DNA of 64,000 bases. It comes from Streptomyces sp. NRRL F-2580 (GTDB lineage: Bacteria > Actinomycetota > Actinomycetes > Streptomycetales > Streptomycetaceae). The translations under genes and the position numbers were made by a program. Below the pieces are notes generated by a model that was not told where the DNA came from, searched no databases, and saw nothing but the letters and a program-made list of their open reading frames with translations. Below are positions 43,338 through 51,715 of the stretch, piece after piece (positions within the stretch are counted from its first letter, which is position 1; every line of letters starts with the position of its first letter). Location: assembly GCF_000720115.1 (NCBI RefSeq), contig NZ_JOIR01000005.1, positions 387,195 to 451,194 of the forward strand, given 5' to 3'.

Positions 43338-44924
43338 ATGGCATCACGACGTGATGAGCTCAACGCGTACACCTTTGCGAAGCGGCGCACGGTGGCGGCG
43401 TTCCTCCAGCCGTCCGCCACGGGCACCGAGGAGGGCGCGCCGCGCCCGCTGCGCGCGGTCCTGCCGGGCCTGGTCGTCGGCGCGCTCGTGCTCGCCACGT
43501 TCGGCGCCTGGGGCATGTTCAAGCCGACGGCGCCCAAGGGCTGGGCGGAGCCCGGGACGAGGGTCATCGTCGGCAAGGACTCGACGACCCGGTACGTGGT
43601 CCTGACCACGAAGGTCAACGGCAAGGACCAGACGCGGCTGCACCCGGTGCTGAACCTCGCCTCCGCCCGACTCCTGCTGGATCCGCAGAAGTTCAAGGTG
43701 ATCCAGGTCGAGGACAAGGTGCTCGACGCGGGCAAGCCGCCGCGCGGCCCCATCATCGGCATCCAGTACGCCCCGGACCGGCTCCCGTCCAAGGAGGACG
43801 CCGGCAAGGCCAAGCGCTGGGCCGTCTGCCAGCAGCCGGGCGGCAACGGCCGCGGCGTGCAGACCGCCACCTTCGTCCTCGCCGACCGCGAGGCGGCCAA
43901 GACGGACGACGCCCGCAGGCTCACCGAGACCCAGTCGCTGTACGTGCAGAGCACCGGCCCCGGCAAGGAGCGCTACCTGGTCGACTGGACCGGGACGAAG
44001 TACAAGTTCCCGGAGGGCACGCCCGCCGCCGGGACGATGACCAACGCGCTGGTCGGCACCGGCGCCACCCCGCAGCAGGTCACCCCGGAATGGCTGGGGA
44101 CCCTCAACTCCGGCGACGACCTGGCCTTTCCCCAGCTCCCCGGCAAGGCCGGCGCCAACGCCGACGTCAAGGGCCTGGTCACCGCCGACAACAAGGTCGG
44201 CATGGTGCTCAAGGCGCAGACCGGCTCCGGCGCGCAGCACTACGTGGTGCTCCCCGGGAAGGTGGCACCCGTCTCCGACTTCGTCGCCTGGCTGCTGATC
44301 TCGGCGCCCGCGACCGACGGCCTCAACATGCACGGCAAGCCCCGCGAGGTCGACCTCCAGTCGCTCAGCCCGGACGCCGCCCCGTTCGCCGGCGACGTCA
44401 AGTGGCCGCAGGAGAAGTCCGACCGCATCAACCAGACGGCACCGGCCGCCGGCACCCAGACGGGCGGCGGCTCCAACAACCGCGACACCGTCTGCAACGT
44501 CCTGCGCTCCGTCGACGGCCAGGGCAACCAGACCCTGAGCACCTGGGCGGGCACCGGCTTCCCCATCGACATCACCGCCAGCGGCACCAGCGCGTACGTC
44601 ACCCCTGGCTCGGGGCTGCTCTACATGCAGGTCCAGGGCAAGCAGACCACGGCCGGCGGCTCGCTCTTCCTGGTCACCGACACCGGTCTGCGGTACGCCG
44701 TCCAGGCCAACGGCGACAGCGACGCCGAGAAGTCGAAGATCGGCGCGCCCGACCCGCAGGCGAAGGGGAGCACCACCGACGGCCGCCCCGAGGCCAGCCA
44801 GGCACAGGTCCGGCTCGGCTACGGAAGCATCACTCCGGCCATGGTGCCCATCGCCTGGTCGGAGTTCCTCTCCAAGGGCCCGCGCCTGGACACCAACTCC
44901 GCCCGTCAGCCGCAGGGTTCGTGA
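43338..44924 (+). CDS. eccB: Type VII secretion protein EccB
   Basis: A 528-residue ESX membrane component. EccB features are the N-terminal SRRDELNAYTFAKRRTVAAFLQP, one membrane segment at about 46-62 (VLPGLVVGALVLATFGAWGMF), and a large extracytoplasmic domain with paired cysteines (WAVCQQPGG; DTVCNVLRS). It anchors the secretion complex and extends outside the membrane. It starts at ATG 43338; mycP follows 11 bp after, with its GAGGAAG site overlapping the eccB stop. Confidence 0.93.
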   Translation: MASRRDELNAYTFAKRRTVAAFLQPSATGTEEGAPRPLRAVLPGLVVGALVLATFGAWGMFKPTAPKGWAEPGTRVIVGKDSTTRYVVLTTKVNGKDQTRLHPVLNLASARLLLDPQKFKVIQVEDKVLDAGKPPRGPIIGIQYAPDRLPSKEDAGKAKRWAVCQQPGGNGRGVQTATFVLADREAAKTDDARRLTETQSLYVQSTGPGKERYLVDWTGTKYKFPEGTPAAGTMTNALVGTGATPQQVTPEWLGTLNSGDDLAFPQLPGKAGANADVKGLVTADNKVGMVLKAQTGSGAQHYVVLPGKVAPVSDFVAWLLISAPATDGLNMHGKPREVDLQSLSPDAAPFAGDVKWPQEKSDRINQTAPAAGTQTGGGSNNRDTVCNVLRSVDGQGNQTLSTWAGTGFPIDITASGTSAYVTPGSGLLYMQVQGKQTTAGGSLFLVTDTGLRYAVQANGDSDAEKSKIGAPDPQAKGSTTDGRPEASQAQVRLGYGSITPAMVPIAWSEFLSKGPRLDTNSARQPQGS

Positions 44925-44935
44925 GGAAGCCGCCG

Positions 44936-46192
44936 ATGTCCCAGCCCCAGACGCCCCGGAGCGCGCTCCTCGCCGCCGCCTTCGCCCTCGCCCTGGTCTC
45001 CGGCGGCGCGGGCGCCGCCGCCGCGGCCGAGCCGCCCGCGCCGCGGCCTCCGTACGCCCTGCGCCCGGACGGGGCGGGGGAGTGCACCTTCCCCATGAAG
45101 AAGCAGATCGCGGACCGCCCCTGGGCCCTGCAGCGGCTGCTGCTCGACGAGCTCTGGGCGCAGACCAAGGGCAAGGACAAGAACGGCGCCAGTGTCCGCG
45201 TCGCCGTCATCGACACCGGCGTGGACCGGGCGAACCCGCAGCTCAGCGGCGCCCTCGACACCGGCGCCGGCAAGGACTTCGTCGACCCCAAGGGCGGCGA
45301 CGGCACGAGCGACACGGTCGGCCACGGCACGAAGGTCGCCGGGCTGATCGCGGCCCGCCCCCAGGAGGGCACCGGCTTCGTCGGCCTGGCCCCGGACGCC
45401 ACGATCATCCCGATCCGGCAGAACGACGGGCAGGGCAAGGGCAACGCCCTGTCGCTGAGCCAGGCGATCGACCACGCGGTCGCCAAGGGCGCCCAAGTGA
45501 TCAACATCTCCCAGGACACCGACGCACAGCTGTCCCCGGACTCCGAGCTCGGCAAGTCGGTCCAGAAGGCCATCGCCGCGAACGTCGTGGTGGTGGCCTC
45601 GGCCGGCAACGACGGCATGAGCGGCGAGAAGCGCAAGACCTATCCGGCGGCCTTCCCCGGAGTGCTCGCCGTCGCCGCCTCGGACCGCAACAACGAGCGC
45701 GCCCCGTTCTCCCAGCCCGGCGACTTCATCGGGGTGGCGGCGCCCGGCGTCGACATGGTGTCCACCGTCCCGGGCTTCGGCCAGTGCATCGACAACGGCA
45801 CCAGTTTCTCCGCCCCCTACGTCGCCGGGGTCGCCGCCCTGCTGCGCGCCGAGCACGGGGACTGGTCCGCGGAGCAGATCGTCTGGCAGATCCAGAACAC
45901 CGCCGAGCGCTCGATCAACGGCCATGACGCCTACGTCGGTTGGGGCATCGTCGACCCCGTACGGGCCCTCAGCCAGGACCAGGAGGTCCCCAAGGCCCCC
46001 GTCCCGGACCCCGGACCGCCGCCGGCGGCGGCCCCCGAGGCGGCGGCGCTCCAGCTCACCGAGACGGCCCAGGAGCGTGAGGAGCGGTTCGGCACGTACG
46101 CTCTCGGCATCGGCGCCGTCCTCATCGCCGTCATCGCGGGTACCGCGACGGTCATCCGGGATGCACGCGGCCGCCGACGCCGTTTGCAGTGA
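44936..46192 (+). CDS. mycP: Type VII secretion-associated serine protease mycosin
   Basis: A 418-residue subtilisin-like protease. A signal peptide occupies about 1-31 (ALLAAAFALALVSGGAGAAAAAE). The triad is Asp in AVIDTGVD, His in VGHGTKVAG and Ser in GTSFSAPYVAG; NISQDTD and ASAGND hold the oxyanion region. A membrane anchor follows near the C-terminus (YALGIGAVLIAVIAGTATVI) with a basic tail. Mycosins are needed for ESX stability and substrate cutting. It is in one operon with eccB. Confidence 0.95.
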   Translation: MSQPQTPRSALLAAAFALALVSGGAGAAAAAEPPAPRPPYALRPDGAGECTFPMKKQIADRPWALQRLLLDELWAQTKGKDKNGASVRVAVIDTGVDRANPQLSGALDTGAGKDFVDPKGGDGTSDTVGHGTKVAGLIAARPQEGTGFVGLAPDATIIPIRQNDGQGKGNALSLSQAIDHAVAKGAQVINISQDTDAQLSPDSELGKSVQKAIAANVVVVASAGNDGMSGEKRKTYPAAFPGVLAVAASDRNNERAPFSQPGDFIGVAAPGVDMVSTVPGFGQCIDNGTSFSAPYVAGVAALLRAEHGDWSAEQIVWQIQNTAERSINGHDAYVGWGIVDPVRALSQDQEVPKAPVPDPGPPPAAAPEAAALQLTETAQEREERFGTYALGIGAVLIAVIAGTATVIRDARGRRRRLQ

Positions 46193-46229
46193 ACGGTCAC
46201 AGTTCATCAACGGAAGCGGCCTACCGGTG

Positions 46230-46258
46230 TTGGGACTGGGCGCCGAACTGGCTAGAGT
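46230..46258 (+). promoter_or_regulatory. Promoter of the WXG100 gene pair
   Basis: TTGGGA (46230-46235) and TAGAGT (46253-46258) are separated by exactly 17 bp, a close match to the main vegetative sigma consensus. It lies 150 bp before the first WXG100 gene. Confidence 0.7.
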
Positions 46259-46291
46259 GACACCAGGCTTCACGAGTGTGATCGGGGGATC

Positions 46292-46365
46292 GCGTGGAGC
46301 GGAGGGGGAAGGCCCGAGGCGCGTGGCTCAAAGACCGCGCCGGGTCCGGATCCGCTCCGCCACGC
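46292..46365 (+). promoter_or_regulatory. Structured 5' leader of the WXG100 transcript
   Basis: GCGTGG-AGCGGA (46292-46303) pairs with TCCGCT (46351-46356) and CCACGC (46360-46365), leaving a 3-base bulge. Inside it GGCGCG (46318-46323) pairs with CGCGCC (46336-46341). The folded leader lies between promoter and ribosome site and could stabilise or regulate the mRNA. Confidence 0.5.
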
Positions 46366-46409
46366 AATCCGTCGGTTCCGCCGGCGAATTGAGAAGTGAG
46401 GAGCTTCGT

Positions 46410-46751
46410 ATGAGCACGAACACTTTCGGACTTGCAGACACTCCGGTAGTCAAGGCGAAGACCAAGATCGAAGAGACGGCCACTGCCGTCTCCAGGCAGG
46501 CCCGCGAGATGGCCGACATCCTCGAAACTGTGAGTGCCGGCTGGACCGGTGTCGGTGCCGACGGGTTCAAGCGAGCCCAGATGTTGCTGAACGCTGACCA
46601 CGACGAGATCCGTCGTCTGCTCCGCGTCCTGCACAACGCGGTGTCCCAGACCAAGAACCTGACCAACGCCCAGGACGACGAGGTGCAAGCGGCGTTCAGG
46701 CAGGGGATCCAGGCTCACGGTACAAGCAGCTCCGGCCTCAACAGCCTCTGA
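46410..46751 (+). CDS. WXG100 family ESX protein (first of pair)
   Basis: A 113-residue small helical hairpin protein with the WXG motif in SAGWTGVGADGF. It starts at ATG 46410 after GTGAGGAGC. WXG100 proteins form a heterodimer with the adjacent partner and leave the cell through the ESX system. The C-terminal tail (GIQAHGTSSSGLNSL) is longer than in mycobacterial EsxA/B. Assignment to EsxA or EsxB is left open. Confidence 0.9.
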   Translation: MSTNTFGLADTPVVKAKTKIEETATAVSRQAREMADILETVSAGWTGVGADGFKRAQMLLNADHDEIRRLLRVLHNAVSQTKNLTNAQDDEVQAAFRQGIQAHGTSSSGLNSL

Positions 46752-46796
46752 CCCACGTCGTTTTCAGGTAACCCGCTCAGCGAGAAGGAGAAGCAC

Positions 46797-47105
46797 ATGG
46801 CTGCCGACGACGGCCACACTAAGGTCCGGTATGACAGCGTCCAGCAGATGGCCAACCGCCTCCGCCAGGTCTCGAAGCACATCATCGAGGACCTGGACGC
46901 GATGGAGCGGGCAGTGGCGGTCGTCACGGACACCTGGGACGGCGAGGCGCACGGCCAGTACGTCGAACTCCAGAAGAAGTACCGTGACAAGGCCGACCAC
47001 ATGAAGAACATGCTGGAGAAGGTCGCCCAGCTCATCGAGCGCGGCAAGGACGACTACCGCGCCACCGACAAGCGGGCGTCGAGCCTGTTCACCGAGGCCT
47101 TCTGA
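46797..47105 (+). CDS. WXG100 family ESX protein (second of pair)
   Basis: A 102-residue partner of the preceding protein, 45 bp downstream. The motif is WDG (DTWDGEAHGQYVELQKKY), and the rest is two amphipathic helices. Near the C-terminus, YRATDKRASSLFTEAF follows a YxxxD pattern (YRATD), the ESX export signal. The ribosome site is GAGAAGGAGA. A very strong terminator follows. Confidence 0.92.
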   Translation: MAADDGHTKVRYDSVQQMANRLRQVSKHIIEDLDAMERAVAVVTDTWDGEAHGQYVELQKKYRDKADHMKNMLEKVAQLIERGKDDYRATDKRASSLFTEAF

Positions 47106-47130
47106 GCCCGGTCGCCGACAGGTCCGCACA

Positions 47131-47171
47131 CGCCGAAGGGGCGCGCCCACACCGGGCGCGCCCCTTCGGCG
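47131..47171 (+). terminator. 18-bp perfect hairpin after the WXG100 genes
   Basis: CGCCGAAGGGGCGCGCCC (47131-47148) pairs perfectly with 47154-47171 around ACACC. It separates the WXG100 transcript from the convergent DUF397 gene. Confidence 0.92.
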
Positions 47172-47187
47172 TCGTCCTGCGGTCCCC

Positions 47188-47433
47188 TCAGGGACGGTGC
47201 CGGTCGAGGTCGAACTCGCCGTCCCTGGCCCCGAGTACGAACGCCTCCCACTCGGCGGCGGTGTAGCGCAGCACCGTGTCCCGGTCCAGCGAGGACCGCA
47301 TGGCCACCGCCCCCTCGGGAAGCCGGGCGATCTCGACCCGCTCCTCGTCCGGGCTGGTCCCGGGCGGCCCCTCCCACTCCACGCCGCTGATGTCGAGCGC
47401 GTACAGCTCGTCCTTCTCCTGCTGAGTGCCCAT
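47188..47433 (-). CDS. DUF397 domain protein
   Basis: An 81-residue protein with the DUF397 pattern (RVEIARLPEGAVAMRSS then YTAAEWEAFVLGARDGEFDL). It starts at ATG 47431-47433 after GGGAGAGG. DUF397 proteins in streptomycetes usually sit beside an XRE-type regulator; none is seen here. Its place between the WXG100 genes and eccC may be chance or may mean a regulatory role. Confidence 0.8.
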   Translation of the reverse strand: MGTQQEKDELYALDISGVEWEGPPGTSPDEERVEIARLPEGAVAMRSSLDRDTVLRYTAAEWEAFVLGARDGEFDLDRHRP

Positions 47434-47563
47434 GGGTGGCCTCTCCCTCGGTGGCGCGTGTTCACCGCCGATTATCGGTGCTGCGCCGCCGACAGGGAGA
47501 GGTTTCCACCCGATCCTTCCCGGTCGCCGGCCCCTGACGGGTGTCCGGCCACCGGGAAGGCGA

Positions 47564-50500
47564 TCACATATGGCCCGGCATCCGCCCGAGCTGCACCAGC
47601 GACGTCCCCCGCCTGCGCGAGGCGAAGTACGCCCGGCCCGGCGGCATCGGACGCGGCCGCACGGTGCCGACGAGGTCGCCCTCGGACGGGTCGCCGGACA
47701 GGACGATGCCCTGCGCGCCCAGCTCCTTGATCCGCTGCATGAACGGCTCGTACATCGAACGCGAGGCACCCGCCGAGTTGCGGGCGATGATGAAGCGGAC
47801 GCCCGTGTCCCGGGCGAAGGGCAGGAACTCCACCAGCGGCGCCAGCGGATTGCCCTGACTGGTGGCCACCAGGTCGAAGTCGTCGATCACGATGAACACG
47901 TCCGGGCCCGTCCACCAGCTGCGGTCACGCAGCTGTTGCGGAGTGACGTCGGTCGGCGGCTGCCGGCGCGAGAACACCCCGCCCAGCGCCTCCATGTGCA
48001 TCTGCAGGGAGCTCGCCATCGGCGCGTACTCCAGCAGGTGCTCCTCCGGCAGCGCCCCGAGCAGGCTGCGCCGGTAGTCGCCCACGACCAGGCGCGCCTG
48101 GTCCGGCGTGTACCGCTCGGAGATCTGCTTGGCGATGAGCCGCAGCAGGTTCGTCTTGCCCGACTCGCTCTCGCCGAACACGAGGAGGAAGGGGTCGGAC
48201 TCGAAGTCGACGAAAACCGGCTCCAGGTCGTTCTCGTCGATGCCGATCGCGATCCCGCGGCCGGGGAACTCCCCGCCCTTGGGCAGCTGGTCCGAGTGGA
48301 GCAGCCGCGGCAGAAGCCGCACGCCCGGAGCCGCCTGGCCCGACCAGTTCTGCTTCACCGCCTCCACGAACGCCGCCGTGGCCTCCGACAGGTCCCCGGC
48401 CTCGTGCGAGCCGTCGATCCGCGGCAGCGCACCCAGGAAGTGCAGCTTCTCCGCCACCTGGCCGCGGCCCGGCATGCCGGGCGGGACGTTCGCCGCGACC
48501 TTCCGGTCGAACTCGGAGTCCATGGTGTCGCCGAGGCGCAGCTCCAGCCGGCTGAGCATCTGGTCCTTGAGCGCGGCCCGGACTTCCATGTAGCGCGCCG
48601 CCGTGATCACCACGTGGATGCCGTAGCCCAGACCGCGGGACGCGATGTCCGTGACGATCTGCTCCAGGCCCTCGTACTCGCCCTTGAAGTTGCCCCAGCC
48701 GTCGACGATCAGGAACACGTCGCCCCACGGCTCACCGGGCAGGTCGCCCGCCGCCCGGCGCCGCCGGTAGGTGCCGATCGAGTCGATGTTGTTCGCGCGG
48801 AAGAACTCCTCGCGGCGGTTGAGGATGCCCCCGACCTCCGCGACCGTACGCCGTACCCGCTCCGGGTCCAGACGCGAGGCGATCCCGCCCACGTGCGGCA
48901 GCTCGGCCACCGCCGACAGGCTGCCACCACCGAAGTCCAGCCCGTAGAACTGCACTTCGCGCGGGGTGTGGGTGAGCGCGAAGGAGGAGATCAGCGTGCG
49001 CATCAGCGTCGACTTGCCCGACTGCGGACCGCCGACGACCATCATGTGGCCCGCCGCACCCGAGAAGTCCCGGTACAGCACCTCGCGCCGCTGCTCGAAG
49101 GGCTTGTCGATGAGGCCGAGCGGTACCACGAGCCCGCCGGGCCGCGTGTACCCGTCCGCGTGCAGCCCGCGCTCCGCGCTCGGCGCCAGCGCCGGCAGCA
49201 GCTGGTCCAGCGGCGGGGCCTGGTCGAGCGGCGGCAGCCACACCTGGTGCGCCGGCACCCCCTGCCCCTCCAGCCGGCTCACGATCACGTCGAGCACCGT
49301 GTCGGCGAGCGCGTCGTCCTCCCGCGGCGTCTGCGCCGCCAGGTACGCCGGGTCCGGGGCCGCGTACACCACCGGCACCGGAGCCGCCGTGAACAGCGCG
49401 GGCCGCCGCTCCACCGGGAACAGCCCCACCGACAGGTCGGGCCCGCCCGAGCGGTAGGTGCCCGACACGTACGCCGCCTTGAAGCGGGTCATCTCGTCCG
49501 TACCGAACTTCAGGTAGCCCGAACCGGGCACCGACGGCAGGTGGTAGGCGTCCGGCACGCCGATCGCGGTCCGCGACTCCGCCGCCGAGAAGGTCCGCAG
49601 ACCGATCCGGTACGACAGGTACGTGTCGAGGCCGCGCAGCTTGCCCTCCTCCAGACGCTGCGAGGCCAGCAGCAGGTGCACACCCAGCGACCGGCCGATG
49701 CGGCCGATCTGGATGAACATGTCGATGAAGTCCGGCTTCGCCGTCAGCAGCTCGCTGAACTCGTCGATGACCAGCACCAGCGAGGCCAGCGGCTCCAGCG
49801 GGGCGCCGGCCGCGCGGGCCTTCTCGTAGTCGTGGATGTTGGCGTAGTTGCCCGCCGAACGCAGCAGCTCCTGACGGCGCTGCAGCTCGCCGCGGATCGA
49901 GTCGCCCATGCGGTCCACGAGCGTGAGGTCGTCCGCCAGGTTGGTGATGACGGCCGCGACGTGCGGCATCTGTCCCATGCCCGTGAAGGTCGCACCGCCC
50001 TTGAAGTCGGCGAGCACGAAGTTCAGCGTCTCCGAGGTGTGCGTGACCGCCAGGCCCAGCACCAGCGTGCGCAGCAGCTCCGACTTGCCGGAACCGGTCG
50101 CGCCCACGCACAGGCCGTGCGGGCCCATGCCCTCCTGCGCGGCCTCCTTCAGGTCCAGCATGACCGGAGTGCCGTCCTCGCCGACACCGATCGGCACGCG
50201 CAGCCGCTCACCGGCCGACCTCGGCCGCCAGGTCCGTGCCACGTCCACCGCGGCCGCGTCGCCCAGGTTCAGCAGGTCCGTGAAGTCCAGGTTGGCGAGC
50301 AGCGGCTCGTCGTCGTCCCCGCCACCCGTGCGCAGCGGCGCCAACTGCCGGGCCAGGGCCTCCGCCGCGGGCAGTGACAGGGTGTCCGGGACGCCCTCGT
50401 ACGCGACACCCGCGCCCGACTCCAGGCGCAGCCGGCCCGGCCGCACCACGACCGACAGCCCGCCGCGCGGCTCGTCCAGCTCGCCCGCCACCACCTCGAC

Positions 50501-51520
50501 TATCGTCACGCCCTGCAGCCCCTCGGCCGCCGCGAACACCGAGTCCGGCGGCACCAGGCCCCCGTCCAGCACGACCACCAGGTGCGGCTGGTCCAGGACC
50601 GGGGACACGTCACGGCTGAACCGCGGCCGGCCCTCCAACCGGGGCCCCAGCAGCCCCTCCAACTCGGCGAGGTCGTCGCCGAACAGCCGCTTCGTACCGG
50701 CCCCGTCGACCTGCCCCGGGAGCTGCGTGTGCGGCAGCCACTTCGTCCAGTCCCACGAGGGCACCGCACCCGGCGCGGCCACCACGGCCACCATCAGGTC
50801 CTCGGGGGAGTGCAGCGTCGCCAGCTGCGCGACCATCGCCCGCGCCGTACTGCGCGCGGAGTCCGGCTCCCCGGACACCGTCACGTGGTAGAACGCCCGG
50901 ATCGACAGCGCCACCGGCAGGCCGTCCAGAGTGGAGTGCACCTTCAGGAAGCGCTGCATCGCGCCCGCGGTCAGCGGCTCCAGCTCGTCCACCGGCGCCG
51001 TCTCCGGCGCCACCAGCGTGGTCGCCAGCCGCTGCGCGCCCAGCCCGAGCCGGGCCTGCCCGAAGTCCGGGTCGCCGACGCGCCGCTCCCACAGCCGCGA
51101 ACCCTCCGCCACGACCGACCACAACTGCTCGGGGGCCGGGTGCAGATACAGCTGCGCGTCGCGCTGCGCCCGCGCGGTACGCCGTACCTGACGGCGCGTC
51201 TGCGCAAGGTATTTGAGGTAGTCCCGGCGCACATCGGCCATTTGCCCCTGCGTACCGCGCCGGTGGCGCATCAGCTGGGCGATGACCATGCCGACGGTCG
51301 ACACGAGCATCAGCACACCCATGATGCGCATGAACGGTGCCGCGCCCGGCATGAAGAAGAAGACGACGGAAGAGCCCATGCCGAGCATCGGCAGGAGCTG
51401 CATCAGCATGCCCTCCTGCTGCCCGCGCGGAAGTTCGGGCGGAGCTTCCAGCCTCAGCTCGTCCGAGGGAACCTCGGGCGGCAGGGACCGCGGCGGGCGT
51501 TTGACGACGATCTGGCTCAC
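47564..51520 (-). CDS. eccC: Type VII secretion ATPase EccC
   Basis: A 1318-residue FtsK/SpoIIIE-type motor of the ESX system. Two N-terminal membrane segments lie at about 38-88. Three ATPase domains follow, with Walker A loops GATGSGKS (473-480), GGPQSGKS (830-837) and GESESGKT (1116-1123). Walker B of the first is intact (LVLVIDEF), while the second reads VFLIVDGW and the third VFIVIDDF, lacking the catalytic Glu, as is usual for EccC. EccCa and EccCb are fused. GTG 51520 starts the gene with only a weak ribosome site (GAGGG). It is divergent from eccD. Confidence 0.95.
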   Translation of the reverse strand: MSQIVVKRPPRSLPPEVPSDELRLEAPPELPRGQQEGMLMQLLPMLGMGSSVVFFFMPGAAPFMRIMGVLMLVSTVGMVIAQLMRHRRGTQGQMADVRRDYLKYLAQTRRQVRRTARAQRDAQLYLHPAPEQLWSVVAEGSRLWERRVGDPDFGQARLGLGAQRLATTLVAPETAPVDELEPLTAGAMQRFLKVHSTLDGLPVALSIRAFYHVTVSGEPDSARSTARAMVAQLATLHSPEDLMVAVVAAPGAVPSWDWTKWLPHTQLPGQVDGAGTKRLFGDDLAELEGLLGPRLEGRPRFSRDVSPVLDQPHLVVVLDGGLVPPDSVFAAAEGLQGVTIVEVVAGELDEPRGGLSVVVRPGRLRLESGAGVAYEGVPDTLSLPAAEALARQLAPLRTGGGDDDEPLLANLDFTDLLNLGDAAAVDVARTWRPRSAGERLRVPIGVGEDGTPVMLDLKEAAQEGMGPHGLCVGATGSGKSELLRTLVLGLAVTHTSETLNFVLADFKGGATFTGMGQMPHVAAVITNLADDLTLVDRMGDSIRGELQRRQELLRSAGNYANIHDYEKARAAGAPLEPLASLVLVIDEFSELLTAKPDFIDMFIQIGRIGRSLGVHLLLASQRLEEGKLRGLDTYLSYRIGLRTFSAAESRTAIGVPDAYHLPSVPGSGYLKFGTDEMTRFKAAYVSGTYRSGGPDLSVGLFPVERRPALFTAAPVPVVYAAPDPAYLAAQTPREDDALADTVLDVIVSRLEGQGVPAHQVWLPPLDQAPPLDQLLPALAPSAERGLHADGYTRPGGLVVPLGLIDKPFEQRREVLYRDFSGAAGHMMVVGGPQSGKSTLMRTLISSFALTHTPREVQFYGLDFGGGSLSAVAELPHVGGIASRLDPERVRRTVAEVGGILNRREEFFRANNIDSIGTYRRRRAAGDLPGEPWGDVFLIVDGWGNFKGEYEGLEQIVTDIASRGLGYGIHVVITAARYMEVRAALKDQMLSRLELRLGDTMDSEFDRKVAANVPPGMPGRGQVAEKLHFLGALPRIDGSHEAGDLSEATAAFVEAVKQNWSGQAAPGVRLLPRLLHSDQLPKGGEFPGRGIAIGIDENDLEPVFVDFESDPFLLVFGESESGKTNLLRLIAKQISERYTPDQARLVVGDYRRSLLGALPEEHLLEYAPMASSLQMHMEALGGVFSRRQPPTDVTPQQLRDRSWWTGPDVFIVIDDFDLVATSQGNPLAPLVEFLPFARDTGVRFIIARNSAGASRSMYEPFMQRIKELGAQGIVLSGDPSEGDLVGTVRPRPMPPGRAYFASRRRGTSLVQLGRMPGHM

Positions 51521-51616
51521 CGGAGCATCAATCCCTCGAAAACGGACGGGACGTCATAACCGGCGCCCCCAAGTCCCGGGCGCGAAGGGGGTTCCCCCAC
51601 GCGTCGGTGATCCTAC

Positions 51617-51648
51617 TTGCCGACAGTAGGCCAGACGCCCGGTAGGGT
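51617..51648 (+). promoter_or_regulatory. Candidate eccD promoter
   Basis: TTGCCG (51617-51622) and TAGGGT (51643-51648) lie in the divergent eccC-eccD region, with a 20-bp spacer. The -10 is about 68 bp before eccD. Confidence 0.35.
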
Positions 51649-51715
51649 GGCGCGCGCAGCATGCGCATCCGCGAATCGTCCGCCGGTGCGGGCACCAACC
51701 AGGGGGGTCACACAG

